Positions 27,580-37,125 of a DNA stretch of 64,000 nt are shown here, one piece after another. Source of the stretch: Lentilactobacillus sunkii DSM 19904 (GTDB taxonomy: Bacteria > Bacillota > Bacilli > Lactobacillales > Lactobacillaceae); contig NZ_AZEA01000006.1 in NCBI RefSeq assembly GCF_001435575.1, positions 712 to 64,711 of the forward strand. Direction: 5' to 3'. Made by a program: the position numbers and the translations under genes. The notes beneath the pieces are model-generated. The model had not been told where the DNA came from. It saw only the letters and a program-made list of their open reading frames with translations, and did not search any database. Positions within the stretch are counted from its first letter, which is position 1. Each line of letters starts with the position of its first letter.

Positions 27580-27617
27580 AAATAGAAGCTGGGACTTTTG
27601 TCCCAGCTTCTATTTTG
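27580..27617. terminator. Bidirectional terminator between GH78 and the PstS-like gene
   Basis: AAATAGAAGCTGGGAC pairs with GTCCCAGCTTCTATTT around a TTTT loop, with A and T tracts at the two ends. It lies between convergent genes (24671-27400 plus, 27645-29039 minus). Its core repeats the hairpin at 101-114. Confidence 0.9.
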
Positions 27618-27644
27618 TATCATTTGACAAATTAACACCAACAT

Positions 27645-29039
27645 CTATTTAATGCCAACATACCCTGTGCGATCAATCAACTTCTGCCCCTGATTAGTTG
27701 TAAGCCAATCGATCAAACGCTGACTGTTCTGTGATGGATGGTCCCGGGTGATGGCATAGAAACTGCCAACCAGCGGATATTTACCGTTTCGGATATTAGC
27801 TGCGGTTGGGGCAACTCCATTAACTTTTATGACTTTAATCTTTTTATTCTGCTTCATTTGGGTCGCATAAAATCTGAACGAATAGCCAATGGCGTTTGAA
27901 TGATTATTGTAGCCAGCCACTTCATCAATTAAGAATCCCATGCCATCGGTACTTTGATACCTCAAAGGCTTAACCAGCTTTTTGCCTTTCATGACCTGCT
28001 GTTCCATGGCCGTCTGGCTGCCGGAGCCCTCAGCTCTCTGGAAGGCCTGAATTGGGCTAAAATTACCGCCGACGTTGGACCAGAAGATCGTCTTGCGCTG
28101 GTAGATCGATTGAATTTGAGAGATCGTTAAACTGTTGACTGGATTTTTCTTATTCACAAAGAAAACAAAAGCTTCAGTCCCGAGCTTGGTCATCTTCAAA
28201 TGCACGTGAGATTTTTTAGCCGCCTTCATTTGTACAGGTGAAGGTTGAGCCATGAAGCTGATATCAGATTTTTTATGGATTAAGCTATTGAAAGCTTTTG
28301 GTGTTGTATCAACACGGATTATCTTTTTAGCCTGCTTGGTGTTCATTCCTGAATAGACTGCCTGGGCCGCGGCTGAATATACTGGATAAAGGGCGGTTGC
28401 GCCATTTAACCTTGGGTAGTGTTGAGTGATCCGAAGCTTGGCAGGGGATCCCAGCTGGGCGAGTTGTTTGTTTTTCATGAACGGCCGATATTGTCTGAGG
28501 CTGAGCTCGCTGGACATCCCATAGTCTTGAGTAAATCGAAGGTCTGTCGCAAAGTGTTGATAGAAAGGCAGAAGACTGACGAGCACCAAGATAATCAGGG
28601 CACCAATTCTTCGATTATTCAATTTTGGCAGTTTGTGGATCTTAAGCTGATAAATCAACATGCCAATGATCGATGACCAGAACGTCCCGATGAACATCCA
28701 GCCCAAATTGTGGTAAAACATGAAGCCACCTGCGGCGATCGTTGATAGGTTATACGGAATAATTAAAAATGGATAGTAGATCGAAATTTGATAGAAATTG
28801 TAGCGGTTGACGATCAGGATAATTGAAAATATTCCGAAGTAATAAATGAACCCGATGACCAGTGCCCGAATTTCTTTTGAAAAATCTGAAATAGAAAGCT
28901 TACTGTTATACCGGTACCAATAAAGACAGTTCAACAGAAGAGCCGGAATCATTGCCCACCACCAGCCAAGGCCAAATGCCCCGGTGGAGCCGACGATGAG
29001 TGGCGAAACAATTAAAACACGAAATAACAGCCACCTCAT
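27645..29039 (-). CDS. Membrane-anchored PstS-like substrate-binding protein
   Basis: This 464-aa protein has four or five membrane helices in its first 165 residues (about 5-37, 57-77, 83-100, 104-130 and 146-162), then a periplasmic-binding-protein-like domain (about 203-464). The binding domain resembles PstS: RLNGATALYPVYSAAAQAVY at 210-229 and the oxyanion-binding block RAEGSGSQTAME at 335-346. PstS proteins normally have a lipoprotein signal and sit beside pstCAB; neither is present here. It could sense or bind phosphate or another anion at the cell surface. It is monocistronic, flanked by terminators, and its ligand is not known. Confidence 0.75.
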   Translation of the reverse strand: MRWLLFRVLIVSPLIVGSTGAFGLGWWWAMIPALLLNCLYWYRYNSKLSISDFSKEIRALVIGFIYYFGIFSIILIVNRYNFYQISIYYPFLIIPYNLSTIAAGGFMFYHNLGWMFIGTFWSSIIGMLIYQLKIHKLPKLNNRRIGALIILVLVSLLPFYQHFATDLRFTQDYGMSSELSLRQYRPFMKNKQLAQLGSPAKLRITQHYPRLNGATALYPVYSAAAQAVYSGMNTKQAKKIIRVDTTPKAFNSLIHKKSDISFMAQPSPVQMKAAKKSHVHLKMTKLGTEAFVFFVNKKNPVNSLTISQIQSIYQRKTIFWSNVGGNFSPIQAFQRAEGSGSQTAMEQQVMKGKKLVKPLRYQSTDGMGFLIDEVAGYNNHSNAIGYSFRFYATQMKQNKKIKVIKVNGVAPTAANIRNGKYPLVGSFYAITRDHPSQNSQRLIDWLTTNQGQKLIDRTGYVGIK

Positions 29040-29181
29040 GTTTTTACGATAAGATTTGTTTTTTGCGATGATGAATCCCCCTTTTAAAATATGAATGATT
29101 ACTCATAGATATTTTAGCGTAAATGGAATGGTGTGACTCACTAAACATATGTTAGTTGATTGTAAACGTTGACTTGACAGC

Positions 29182-29238
29182 AAAACGAGGACTACCAGGA
29201 TAAGCATGAGATCACTTATCTTGACAGTCCTCGTTTTT
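29182..29238 (-). terminator. Terminator of the GntR repressor gene
   Basis: AAAACGAGGACT pairs with AGTCCTCGTTTT, and an inner pair AGGATAAG/CTTATCT extends the stem. T and A tracts on both sides could stop transcription in either direction. It lies between the PstS-like gene and the GntR gene. Confidence 0.85.
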
Positions 29239-29268
29239 ATATATCGATTATTTTGAAAATTTAATTTG

Positions 29269-29931
29269 TTAGTTCTTGAAATAATCTGGGTAGGCATCGA
29301 CAACCTTCTGCTTTTCCAGCAACATCAAGTGCAGGTGTTGGGTAACCAGAAAGCTGAGATCATCGATATCTTTGTTGTTCACGGCATTAAAAATTGCCTG
29401 ATGCTGGTTGGTAAGTGTATCCCAATCCAACTCGGTTTCCTTTAACCGCAAACGACGGAAGCGGTTCAACTGGGTGTTGTTAATCTGCAGCCAATTCCAA
29501 ACAGTGTCTTTATCAACAACTTTATAAAAGGCATGGTGAAATTCCTGATCCAAATCAAAGAAATTGTCCGGCTCATTTTTCAAAGCCGTTTGTTGCTGTT
29601 GATCCAAATTCTTTTGGATTGCACTAATGTCGTCGTCAGAAATATTGACTGCAGCGTCTACCATGATTTTTGGCTCGATGCAGCTGCGAACAAAACGGGC
29701 ATTTTTGGCATCTGCCATATCAATCTTGGTGATATAGGTCCCACTCTGAGGTATCACTTCGATCAAACCCTCACGCTCAATTCGAATGATTGCCTCTCTG
29801 ACGGGGGTCCGGCCAAGGTTTAATTCTTGGGAAATCATTTTTTCCGAGATCTTTTGGCCCGGAATATAGTCAAAATGAATGATTCGATATTTAATTTCAT
29901 TGTAAGCGTCGCTGCGCATATTATCCAACAT
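29269..29931 (-). CDS. GntR/FadR-family regulator of uronate genes (UxuR-like)
   Basis: This 220-aa protein has a winged HTH (residues 5-75: SEKMISQELNLGRTPVREAIIRIEREGLIEV read in pieces) and an FCD ligand domain (about 80-210), with metal-binding residues in DLDQEFHHAFY and QHLHLM. FadR-subfamily FCD proteins often bind uronates or other sugar acids. It is divergent from the uxuB operon, whose promoter carries TGATATATCA and TGGTGTACCA, close to the TGGTATACCA operator known for E. coli UxuR/ExuR. It is therefore probably the repressor of uxuB-uxaC and of the dehydrogenase at 34207. Confidence 0.85.
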   Translation of the reverse strand: MLDNMRSDAYNEIKYRIIHFDYIPGQKISEKMISQELNLGRTPVREAIIRIEREGLIEVIPQSGTYITKIDMADAKNARFVRSCIEPKIMVDAAVNISDDDISAIQKNLDQQQQTALKNEPDNFFDLDQEFHHAFYKVVDKDTVWNWLQINNTQLNRFRRLRLKETELDWDTLTNQHQAIFNAVNNKDIDDLSFLVTQHLHLMLLEKQKVVDAYPDYFKN

Positions 29932-30010
29932 AATAACTCTCCTTTAGATACCATAATATTAGCATAGATTGGTGAAAAAGTTAACGAGGATCGTTGAAAA
30001 AACTAGGGTA

Positions 30011-30075
30011 TTGACAATCTGATATATCAGAATATAATAAAAGCGAAAGCGTATTCAGGAGACTGGTGTACCAGT
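30011..30075 (+). promoter_or_regulatory. uxuB operon promoter with two palindromic operators and a CRE
   Basis: The -35 TTGACA (30011-30016) and -10 TATAAT (about 30033-30038) have a 16-bp spacer that holds the perfect palindrome TCTGATATATCAGA (30018-30031). Downstream come a CRE, CGAAAGCGTATTCA (30044-30057), and a second palindrome, ACTGGTGTACCAGT (30062-30075). Both palindromes fit TGRTRTAYCA, a FadR/UxuR-type operator. Binding by the divergent GntR protein is inferred. Confidence 0.75.
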
Positions 30076-30139
30076 TCTGATTTTTCACTCATACGCCTCA
30101 AGTTTTAACTTATGTAACGCAATACGGGAGGTTTAATTA

Positions 30140-31765
30140 ATGGTAAAAATTACGGATGATTACCTGAACAACAAGAAGGAATTTACCGACGCTGGAATTA
30201 AGGTTCCAACCTATGATATTAAGCAAAAGAGTGGCGCCACCAAATGGGTCCACTTCGGCGGTGGTAACTTGTTCCGAGCTTTTCACGCAGCTATTGCGGA
30301 CCGCTTGCTAGAATCAGGCGATCTGGATGCAGGTATTGTCGTTGCCGAAACCCACGATAAAGACGTTGTCAAAGACGCATACAAAAAATTTAACGATCGA
30401 ATTTTAAGAGTGATTACTCACGAAGACGGCAAGTTTGAAAAAGAATTATTTGCTTCAGTTGCCGACTCGCTCTTCTTCGACCAAAGCAATCCTGATGGCT
30501 GGAAGAAATTATTCAGCATCTTCGAAAATCCAGCCCTTCAACTTGCTACTTTCTCAATTACTGAAAAAGGCTACAACCTTTGGGACAGTCAAGGTGACTT
30601 ACTTCCAGCTATCCAGGACGATATCAAGAATGGTCCCGAAGCTCCAAAGAACAACATGGCTTCACTAACTGCCTTGATGTTTGCCCGATTCAAAGCCGGC
30701 AAGTACCCAATGGCTTTACTCAGCACAGATAACTTCTCACAAAATGGTGAAAAACTGCAAAAGAGTGTCTTGACCATTGCTGAAGGATGGGAAAAGAACG
30801 GTTTGGTTCCGGCAGAATTTGTCGCCTATCTCAAAGACGACAAGTCTGTCAGCTTCCCACTTTCAATGATTGACCGAATCACACCGAACCCTTCAGACGC
30901 CGTTTCAGACAAGCTTAAAACAGACGGTTTTGAAGACTATCAGATCTTCCATACCCCAGGTCATACCAACATTGCTGCATTTACCAATACTGAAGAAGTG
31001 CATTACCTGGTTATCGAAGACGACTTTCCAAATGGCCGTCCAGCATTGGATAAAGCATCCGGCGTTACTTTAACGGATCGCCAGACAGTTAACGATGCCG
31101 ATGAGATGAAAGTAACGACTTGTTTGAACCCACTGCACACCGCATTGGCGGTTAACGGCAGTCTGCTTGGTTTTGATTCGATTGCCAAAGAAGTCAGTGA
31201 CCCCGACATGCTCAACTTGATCAAGCAAATCGGTTACGTTGAAGGCCTGCCGGTAGTTAAGGATCCCAAGGTTATCAACCCCAAGACCTTTATCGACCAA
31301 CTGGTTAACAAGCGTCTTCCCAACCCATATATTCCTGATATGCCACAACGAATTGCTTCAGACACCTCACAGAAATTGTCTGTCCGTTATGGCGTAACAA
31401 TTCAGCATTATATCGACGATCCAAAACGTGATCCTAAAGACTTGCACTTTATCCCACTTGTCCTTGCAACCTGGTGCCGTTACCTGATGGCCATTGATGA
31501 TCAGGGCAAGCCGTTTGAACCAAGTCGGGACCCAATGTTATCAGAACTCCAGCCTAAAGTTGCCGACATTAAGCTCGGTGAAAAGACTGATGTTCACGCT
31601 CATTTGAAGGACATTTTATCCAACAAGAAGATCTTTGGTCATGACCTTTATGCCATCGGCCTGGGAGAAGTTGTTGAAGGATACTTTGCCTCACAAATTG
31701 CCGGTGTCGGTGCCGTTCGAAAGACACTTGAAGATACATTGTCAAAGTACGCTAAAGAAATTTAA
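30140..31765 (+). CDS. uxuB: Fructuronate reductase / D-mannonate oxidoreductase
   Basis: This 541-aa member of the polyol-specific long-chain dehydrogenase family has the Rossmann-start motif [17 protein letters not shown] at about residues 33-49, and the length and C-terminal domain of UxuB. The catalytic-lysine region lies in [12 protein letters not shown]. It reduces D-fructuronate to D-mannonate with NADH. It is the first gene of uxuB-uxaC-lacX-like, with 17 bp to the next start. The ATG has GGGAGG upstream. The partner mannonate dehydratase (uxuA) is not found in this window. A related tagaturonate reductase activity (UxaB) is a less likely alternative. Confidence 0.88.
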   Translation: MVKITDDYLNNKKEFTDAGIKVPTYDIKQKSGATKWVHFGGGNLFRAFHAAIADRLLESGDLDAGIVVAETHDKDVVKDAYKKFNDRILRVITHEDGKFEKELFASVADSLFFDQSNPDGWKKLFSIFENPALQLATFSITEKGYNLWDSQGDLLPAIQDDIKNGPEAPKNNMASLTALMFARFKAGKYPMALLSTDNFSQNGEKLQKSVLTIAEGWEKNGLVPAEFVAYLKDDKSVSFPLSMIDRITPNPSDAVSDKLKTDGFEDYQIFHTPGHTNIAAFTNTEEVHYLVIEDDFPNGRPALDKASGVTLTDRQTVNDADEMKVTTCLNPLHTALAVNGSLLGFDSIAKEVSDPDMLNLIKQIGYVEGLPVVKDPKVINPKTFIDQLVNKRLPNPYIPDMPQRIASDTSQKLSVRYGVTIQHYIDDPKRDPKDLHFIPLVLATWCRYLMAIDDQGKPFEPSRDPMLSELQPKVADIKLGEKTDVHAHLKDILSNKKIFGHDLYAIGLGEVVEGYFASQIAGVGAVRKTLEDTLSKYAKEI

Positions 31766-31782
31766 TTAAGGAGAACGTAAAT

Positions 31783-33207
31783 ATGTCATTATTGGATGAT
31801 GATTTTCTGTTAACAACCCCAATGGCTAAAAAGTTATTCCATGATCACGCTGAAAAAATGCCGATCATTGATTTTCATTGCCACTTGGATCCTAAAGAGA
31901 TTTATGAGAACAAGAATTACAAAAATATTTCCAGAATTTGGATTAATGAAGGCAGCTTTGGTGACCACTACAAATGGCGCTTGATGCGTGCCAACGGTGT
32001 TCCTGAGGACCTCATTACCGGCGACGGTGACGATTATCAAAAGTTCCTTGCATGGGCCGGAACCATTGAAAAAGCCCTTGGTAACCCATTATTTGAGTGG
32101 ACCCACCTTGAGCTTCGCCGCTTCTTTGGCATCAATGATGTCTTCAATACCAAAACAGCTCCTGCAATTTGGGAAAAGGCCAACAAACTTTTGGCTACTG
32201 AAGACTTCAAACCCCGTAATTTGATTAAGCGTTCAAACGTTCAGGTTGTCTGCACCACTGATGACCCTGCGTCTGATTTGAAATATCATAAATTGCTCAA
32301 AGAAGATGAAGCTCGAAACGGCTTCAAAGTATTACCAGCAATGCGTCCCGATAAGGCGTTCAACCTGACTGCAGACAGCTATGGCGATTATCTTGATCAA
32401 TTAGCCAAAGTTTCCGGTAAGAAGATTACGTCATTCAAGAGCCTGGTTGGTGCTTTACGTCAACGTTTCGAATACTTTGAAAGCCTGGGCGGTCACCTTT
32501 CAGATCACGGCCTGAACTTCTTCCATTTTGTTAAAGCTTCGGATGATGAAATGAACGATATCATCGACAAAGCCCGTAACAACAAGAAACTCACCAAGAC
32601 TGAAGTTGACCAGTATCAGACGATGTTGGTTGAAGCCTTGATGCATTTGAATAAGGAGTTCAACTGGACAATGCAGTTCCATATGAATGTCATCAGAAAC
32701 GCCAACAAGCCAATGCTTAAGAGCTTTGGTACCGATGGCGGCTTTGACTCAATGGGAACTCAGCCTGATTTGGCTCAAGAATTCATGAAACTGTTAATGG
32801 ACGCTCAAGAACAGGATCAGATCCCAAAGATGATCATTTACTCATTGAATCCAAACGACTGGATGCAACTGGCAACCGGTATGGGTGACTTCCAACAAGA
32901 CGGTGTCCAAAAGTTTCAATTAGGTGCTGCTTGGTGGTTCAATGATACTTTTGACGGGATGAAACGCCAGCTGACAATTATGGCTGAGCAAAGCCTTCTG
33001 CCTAACTTTGTTGGGATGCTGACCGACTCACGAAGCTTCTTGTCATATCCACGTCACGAATACTTCAGAAGAGTATTGTGCAATGTGATTGGTGAGTGGG
33101 CCGAACGTGGCCAGGCACCTGATGATGAAGACTATCTGGGCAAGATCGTTGAAGATATTTCCTACAACAATGCCCATGACCAGTTCCATTTCTTTGATAA
33201 AGATTAG
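31783..33207 (+). CDS. uxaC: Glucuronate/galacturonate isomerase
   Basis: This 474-aa protein is a uronate isomerase of the amidohydrolase superfamily: [18 protein letters not shown] carries the HxH metal motif near residue 35, and the tail has [20 protein letters not shown]. It converts D-glucuronate to D-fructuronate (and galacturonate to tagaturonate). With the upstream UxuB it forms the first two steps of glucuronate use. AAGGAGA precedes the ATG 17 bp after uxuB. Its glucuronate would come from the GH115 enzyme at 20194-22245 or from free uronates. Confidence 0.94.
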   Translation: MSLLDDDFLLTTPMAKKLFHDHAEKMPIIDFHCHLDPKEIYENKNYKNISRIWINEGSFGDHYKWRLMRANGVPEDLITGDGDDYQKFLAWAGTIEKALGNPLFEWTHLELRRFFGINDVFNTKTAPAIWEKANKLLATEDFKPRNLIKRSNVQVVCTTDDPASDLKYHKLLKEDEARNGFKVLPAMRPDKAFNLTADSYGDYLDQLAKVSGKKITSFKSLVGALRQRFEYFESLGGHLSDHGLNFFHFVKASDDEMNDIIDKARNNKKLTKTEVDQYQTMLVEALMHLNKEFNWTMQFHMNVIRNANKPMLKSFGTDGGFDSMGTQPDLAQEFMKLLMDAQEQDQIPKMIIYSLNPNDWMQLATGMGDFQQDGVQKFQLGAAWWFNDTFDGMKRQLTIMAEQSLLPNFVGMLTDSRSFLSYPRHEYFRRVLCNVIGEWAERGQAPDDEDYLGKIVEDISYNNAHDQFHFFDKD

Positions 33208-33232
33208 TTCGACACATTAGGAGTGCGGATAG

Positions 33233-34114
33233 ATGCAAACAATAAAAAGCAGTCGGTTTACTGCAGAGATTGACGAGCATGGTGCTCAATTGACCCACCT
33301 GTATAGCAACAATGATCACTTTGACTATATCTGGAACAACCCGCTTTGGGAAAAACATGCGCCAATCCTGTTCCCAGCGATCGGTCGATCCAATGATGAC
33401 GCTTATTTGGTTGATGGCAAGAAGTATGAAATGCCACAGCATGGGTTTGCCGGTGATCACGATTTTGAGGTGGTCAGTCATCAGGATGATCAGGTTGAGT
33501 TATTGCTTCGATCTGATGGATCAACAAAAAAGTATTATCCGTTTGATTTTGAATTCACGGTAACATTTAAACTGAATGATTCAGGCCTACAAGTTGCTTT
33601 CAAGGTTGACAATAAGAGTAATGGCGACCTTTCCTACTCGCTGGGATTTCACCCGGCATTTAACGTTCCGATCAACGGTGAAGGGTCATTTGACGATTAT
33701 CGTTTGGACCTTGCACCTGCATCACAATCTTTGGACACGTACGAAATCGTGAAAAAACCCAACCCTTATCGTTCTGGGAAGGTTACCAAGTTAGTCAACT
33801 ATAAAAACGGCATTGTTGATCTTGACCACAACATGTTTGAAAAAGGCCTGGTTATTATCAAAAATACCGGTATTAAGTCGGTCAAGCTGTACTCAGACGA
33901 TACTGAGCACGCTGTTTCAATTGATGTATCAGATTTTGATCACGTCACCCTCTGGACAAAGGAAGGTGCCAACGCGCCATTCCTATGTATCGAGCCTTTT
34001 AACGGATTACCCGATGTTTATGGTGATTTGGTAGAGTTAAGCCAAAAAGAAGGGAACCACCACTTGTCTGTTGGTGATTCCAAGACATATCAGTGTTTAA
34101 TCAATCTTCACTAG
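33233..34114 (+). CDS. LacX-like aldose 1-epimerase family protein
   Basis: This 293-aa beta-sandwich protein of the galactose-mutarotase-like superfamily is closest in pattern to LacX/YeaD proteins: LYSNNDHFDYIWNNPLWEKHAPILFPAIGRS read in pieces, MPQHGFAGDHDFEV, and LGFHPAFNVPING with a conserved His. It begins 25 bp after uxaC and probably mutarotates a sugar or uronate used by this operon, for example alpha to beta glucuronate as released by glycosidases. It differs from the GalM protein at 43219-44235. Substrate unproven. Confidence 0.8.
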   Translation: MQTIKSSRFTAEIDEHGAQLTHLYSNNDHFDYIWNNPLWEKHAPILFPAIGRSNDDAYLVDGKKYEMPQHGFAGDHDFEVVSHQDDQVELLLRSDGSTKKYYPFDFEFTVTFKLNDSGLQVAFKVDNKSNGDLSYSLGFHPAFNVPINGEGSFDDYRLDLAPASQSLDTYEIVKKPNPYRSGKVTKLVNYKNGIVDLDHNMFEKGLVIIKNTGIKSVKLYSDDTEHAVSIDVSDFDHVTLWTKEGANAPFLCIEPFNGLPDVYGDLVELSQKEGNHHLSVGDSKTYQCLINLH

Positions 34115-34121
34115 AAATAGA

Positions 34122-34185
34122 TTGACAATGTGGTTTTTGAAAACTAGTATATCAGTAGACAGTGAATCAATGATTTTTTGATTCA
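34122..34185 (+). promoter_or_regulatory. Promoter, GntR-type operator and leader hairpin of the dehydrogenase gene
   Basis: The -35 TTGACA (34122-34127) and -10 TAGTAT (34145-34150) are 17 bp apart. The -10 lies inside TAGTATATCA (34145-34154), one base off the TGRTATAYCA operator seen before uxuB. A hairpin TGAATCAA (34163-34170) with TTGATTCA (34178-34185) follows in the leader. This suggests control by the same GntR protein. Confidence 0.65.
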
Positions 34186-34206
34186 TAATATAAATAAGGA
34201 GAGTTT

Positions 34207-35202
34207 ATGATGGAATACAATATTGCGGTCGTTAATTCAAACAGTTTTGGACAGGTTTTTACTGAACATTGGAAGGAACTGGAAGAAATTGGAACTGTTA
34301 AGCGTTTCATGTTACCAACTGACATCGATGGTAAATCATTAGCTGAAAAGCTTCACGGCTTCAACGTGATCATCGCCAGTGTTACCCCATTCTTCAACAA
34401 AGAATTCTTTGATAACAAAGATGATCTGCTGTTGATCTCACGTCATGGAATTGGCTTTAACAACGTTGATCTTGAAGCAGCCAAGAAGCATGGCACTCAA
34501 GTTGCTATCGTGCCACAAAAGGTTGAACGTAACTCAGTTGCCGAAAATGAACTTGCCAACTTGATGGCATTGGTTCGTCAGGTTGTTCCTTCATCAGAAC
34601 GTGAACGTGCCGGCCGCTATGAAGACCGTGCCCAATTCATGGGTAACGAATTCAGTGGTAAGACATTTGGTGTTATCGGCTGTGGAAACATCGGTAGCCG
34701 GGTTGCTGAATTATTCAGTATCTTTGGCGGTCCTGTCTTAGTTAACGATCCACATCCCGCAACTGAACCAGAATGGTTTACCAACAATAACGTTGAACGA
34801 GTAGATCTTGAAACTTTGCTCAGCCGTTGTGACTACATTTCATTGAATGCTTCACTTGATGACACCAGTCTTCATATGATCAATTCAAAGACCATCAAGA
34901 GCCTTAAAAAGGGTGCTTACATCTGTAATAACGCTCGTGGTGCTTTGGTTGAAGAAGACGCTATCAGTGCTGCAATCAAGTCTGGTCAACTCTCAGGTTA
35001 CGCTGCCGATGCAATGGAAGTTGAACCTGTTAAGGCAGACCATCCATTCTTGAAGAACGACCGTATCCTGGTTACACCACATACTTCTGCTTATACTTAC
35101 GAATGTCTTCACGGCATGGGCGAAAAATGTGTCAGCGACGTTAAGGCAATTGTTGCCGGCAAACGTCCTGGACGTGAATTGACTCATACTTTAGACGACT
35201 AA
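34207..35202 (+). CDS. D-isomer-specific 2-hydroxyacid dehydrogenase (candidate mannonate/2-ketogluconate/gluconate oxidoreductase)
   Basis: This 331-aa protein has the NAD-binding motif GVIGCGNIGS (about 155-164) with Asp181 after strand 2, which favours NAD(H). The catalytic triad is Arg244 in CNNARGA, Glu273 in AMEVEPV and His292 in VTPHTSAY. The family reduces 2-keto acids; members include glyoxylate and 2-ketogluconate reductases. It lies between the uxuB-uxaC-lacX genes and gluconokinase and has a uxuB-like operator. I infer that it may oxidise D-mannonate to 2-ketogluconate and/or reduce that to D-gluconate. ATG codons at 34207 and 34210 are both possible after AAGGAGAG. Confidence 0.85.
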   Translation: MMEYNIAVVNSNSFGQVFTEHWKELEEIGTVKRFMLPTDIDGKSLAEKLHGFNVIIASVTPFFNKEFFDNKDDLLLISRHGIGFNNVDLEAAKKHGTQVAIVPQKVERNSVAENELANLMALVRQVVPSSERERAGRYEDRAQFMGNEFSGKTFGVIGCGNIGSRVAELFSIFGGPVLVNDPHPATEPEWFTNNNVERVDLETLLSRCDYISLNASLDDTSLHMINSKTIKSLKKGAYICNNARGALVEEDAISAAIKSGQLSGYAADAMEVEPVKADHPFLKNDRILVTPHTSAYTYECLHGMGEKCVSDVKAIVAGKRPGRELTHTLDD

Positions 35203-35232
35203 AGGAAACCCAGCTCGGATTCCTTGCCACTA

Positions 35233-35295
35233 AGCCATGGACATGATGGAGCGCAGTCGTGCGTTTGATTACTGCTTCATGGCTTAGATGTTGAA
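35233..35295. repeat. Intergenic inverted repeat between the dehydrogenase and gluconokinase genes
   Basis: CTAAGCCATG (35230-35239) pairs with CATGGCTTAG (35278-35287) around a long internal loop that contains GTGCGTTTGATTAC, similar to the CGAGTTTGATTTC loop of repeat copies A and B. The AGAGTG and ACGTTTCGGCTAA ends of that family are not clear here, so I keep it apart. It may be a hairpin that sets relative expression of the two genes. Confidence 0.55.
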
Positions 35296-35352
35296 AAAGG
35301 TCGTTTGAGTACGTTATGACAGAGTTACATTGAAGCTGAAACGGAGATTATT

Positions 35353-36897
35353 ATGGACTATATTATTGGAATTGACGTTGGGACCACCAGCACAAAGGCG
35401 TTGATTTATGATACCGATGGAAATATCTACGGCAAGGCCAATAAAGGCTATCCACTTTACCAGGATACCCCTGACATGGCCGAAGAAGATCCCGATGAGA
35501 TCTTCAATGCCACTGTGTCTGCAATGCAGGAAGTTGTCGCCAAAGCCAACATTACAGATGGTAAAGTGATTGCTATTTCTTGGTCGGCCCAACAACACAG
35601 CTTGATCGCACTTGATAAAGATTTTAAGCCATTGACCAGATCCTTAACTTGGGCAGACAACCGTTCACAAAAGTATGCTGCTGAATATAAGGAAAACGGT
35701 CGCGGAATGGAAATGTATAAGCGAACCGGCTTACCGATTCACCCAATGGGACCATTTTATAAGCTGCTGTACTTCAAGAATGAACAGCCGGAAGTCTTCA
35801 AACAGGCAGCCTACTGGGTTGGAATCAAAGAATATATCATTTGGAAGTATACCGGCGTCCTTAAAGAAGAAGTGTCAATGGCAGCCGCAACCGGCTTGTT
35901 GAACATGAATTCTTCCGAATGGGATGTGGAAGCACTCAAAGAAACCGGCATTACTGAAAAACAACTTCCTGAATTGGTTGATACAACTGATAAGTTCCAA
36001 GGAATCAAATCAGAGTATGCAAAGGTTATCGGCATTGACAAGGATGTGTACTTTGTCATGGGGGCAACTGATGGTGCCCTGTCAACAATTGGCGTCGGCG
36101 CCATTCAAACTGGTGTATTAGCCATTAATATCGGAACATCAGCTGCAGTCAGAACCTTTGTGGACAAGCCACGGGTTGATCCCAAAGCGCGTCTATACTG
36201 TTATCCTGTCATGAAGGGTAAGTACTTGATCGGGGGCCCAATCAACAATGGTGGAATTGTCCTTAATTGGGCTCATGATTCACTGTTTGGCGGTGAAGTC
36301 GAAGCAGCCAAACTGCTGAACATTGATTCGTATGACATGCTTTCAAAGATTGCTGCGACAGTTCCTGCTGGATCAGACGGCTTGATCTTCCATCCATATC
36401 TTGGTGGAGAACGGGCACCACTGTGGGATGCCAACGCACGGGGTTCATTCTTTGGCCTCAACCGTAAGCATACCCGAGCTCACATGATTCGTGCTGTAAT
36501 GGAAGGTATTATGTACAATCTATATTCAGTTACTCTGGCACTCAAAGAAGTTACCGGTGAACCCAAAGCAGTTCTGGCTGCCGGCGGTTTTGCCCGTTCG
36601 ACTCTTTGGACTCAGATGATGGCTGACATTTTTGAACACAATATCGTGATTCCTGAATCATACGAAAGTGGCAGTTTAGCAGCAATGTTTCTTGCCAAGA
36701 TGGCCTTGGGGATGGAAGACAACCTTGAAGACATCAAGAAGTACATGGGCAAAGAAACCGTTTATAAGCCAAATGAAGACGTCTTTAAACGTTACAGAAC
36801 ATTGATGCCGATTTATTTGCGGCTGAGTCGCGATCTCTCTAAGGAATATCAGGGAATCGCGGATTATCAACGTGAATTTACCGACCTGGATGATTAA
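35353..36897 (+). CDS. gntK: Gluconokinase, FGGY family
   Basis: This 514-aa kinase has the N-terminal phosphate loop GIDVGTTSTKALIYDTDG (residues 5-22), the substrate region SWSAQQHSLIALD, and the FGGY-type C-terminal block AVLAAGGFARSTLWTQMMADIF. It phosphorylates gluconate to 6-phosphogluconate, the substrate of Gnd at 15460-16362. The sequence is of the GntK type rather than ribulokinase (530-560 aa), so it is not the missing araB. It follows the dehydrogenase by 150 bp. No gluconate permease is adjacent, which suggests that gluconate may arise inside the cell. A CGGAG site precedes the ATG. Confidence 0.87.
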   Translation: MDYIIGIDVGTTSTKALIYDTDGNIYGKANKGYPLYQDTPDMAEEDPDEIFNATVSAMQEVVAKANITDGKVIAISWSAQQHSLIALDKDFKPLTRSLTWADNRSQKYAAEYKENGRGMEMYKRTGLPIHPMGPFYKLLYFKNEQPEVFKQAAYWVGIKEYIIWKYTGVLKEEVSMAAATGLLNMNSSEWDVEALKETGITEKQLPELVDTTDKFQGIKSEYAKVIGIDKDVYFVMGATDGALSTIGVGAIQTGVLAINIGTSAAVRTFVDKPRVDPKARLYCYPVMKGKYLIGGPINNGGIVLNWAHDSLFGGEVEAAKLLNIDSYDMLSKIAATVPAGSDGLIFHPYLGGERAPLWDANARGSFFGLNRKHTRAHMIRAVMEGIMYNLYSVTLALKEVTGEPKAVLAAGGFARSTLWTQMMADIFEHNIVIPESYESGSLAAMFLAKMALGMEDNLEDIKKYMGKETVYKPNEDVFKRYRTLMPIYLRLSRDLSKEYQGIADYQREFTDLDD

Positions 36898-36903
36898 ATA
36901 ATT

Positions 36904-36957
36904 GAAGCACTTAACCAACCGGCTGTTTTCAGTGGCCGATTGGTTGGGTGCTTTTTT
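36904..36957 (+). terminator. Terminator of gntK
   Basis: GAAGCAC-AACCAA-CGGC pairs with GCCG-TTGGTT-GGTGCTTTTTT, with a GTTTTCAGTG loop and a clear T tract. Confidence 0.88.
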
Positions 36958-37029
36958 GCTGCTTCCTGTGGAGTTGTCCTACCTTGTTTCAGTTTGTTAG
37001 TAATCCGTTGAAATTAAAAATAGCTAATG

Positions 37030-37081
37030 TTGTCACAAGGTGTTAACAAATAGTATACTTTTAGTTGTGGTTACGTTTTCA
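37030..37081 (+). promoter_or_regulatory. ackA promoter with CRE
   Basis: The -35-like TTGTCA (37030-37035) and -10 TATACT (37054-37059) are 18 bp apart. TGGTTACGTTTTCA at 37068-37081 is a CRE on the reverse strand (TGAAAACGTAACCA). It lies just downstream of the -10, where bound CcpA would repress, although CRE sites upstream of ackA in other Firmicutes activate; the position here favours repression. Confidence 0.65.
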
Positions 37082-37125
37082 TTTCGAAAGAAAGTTTCCA
37101 ATTTAAAACAACGGAGGTACTGATT

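Noticed and set aside
27510-27586. Possible sixth copy of the dispersed hairpin element after the GH78 gene
   Set aside because: It has GTGTGTGAGTTGGAG and ATGTTTAGCACAAAATAG, loosely like the ends, but no clear internal hairpin, so the similarity is not strong enough.
35353-36897. Reading the FGGY kinase as ribulokinase (the missing araB)
   Set aside because: Its length and N-terminal and mid-protein motifs fit gluconokinase, and it sits with uronate and gluconate genes without an AraR-like operator.
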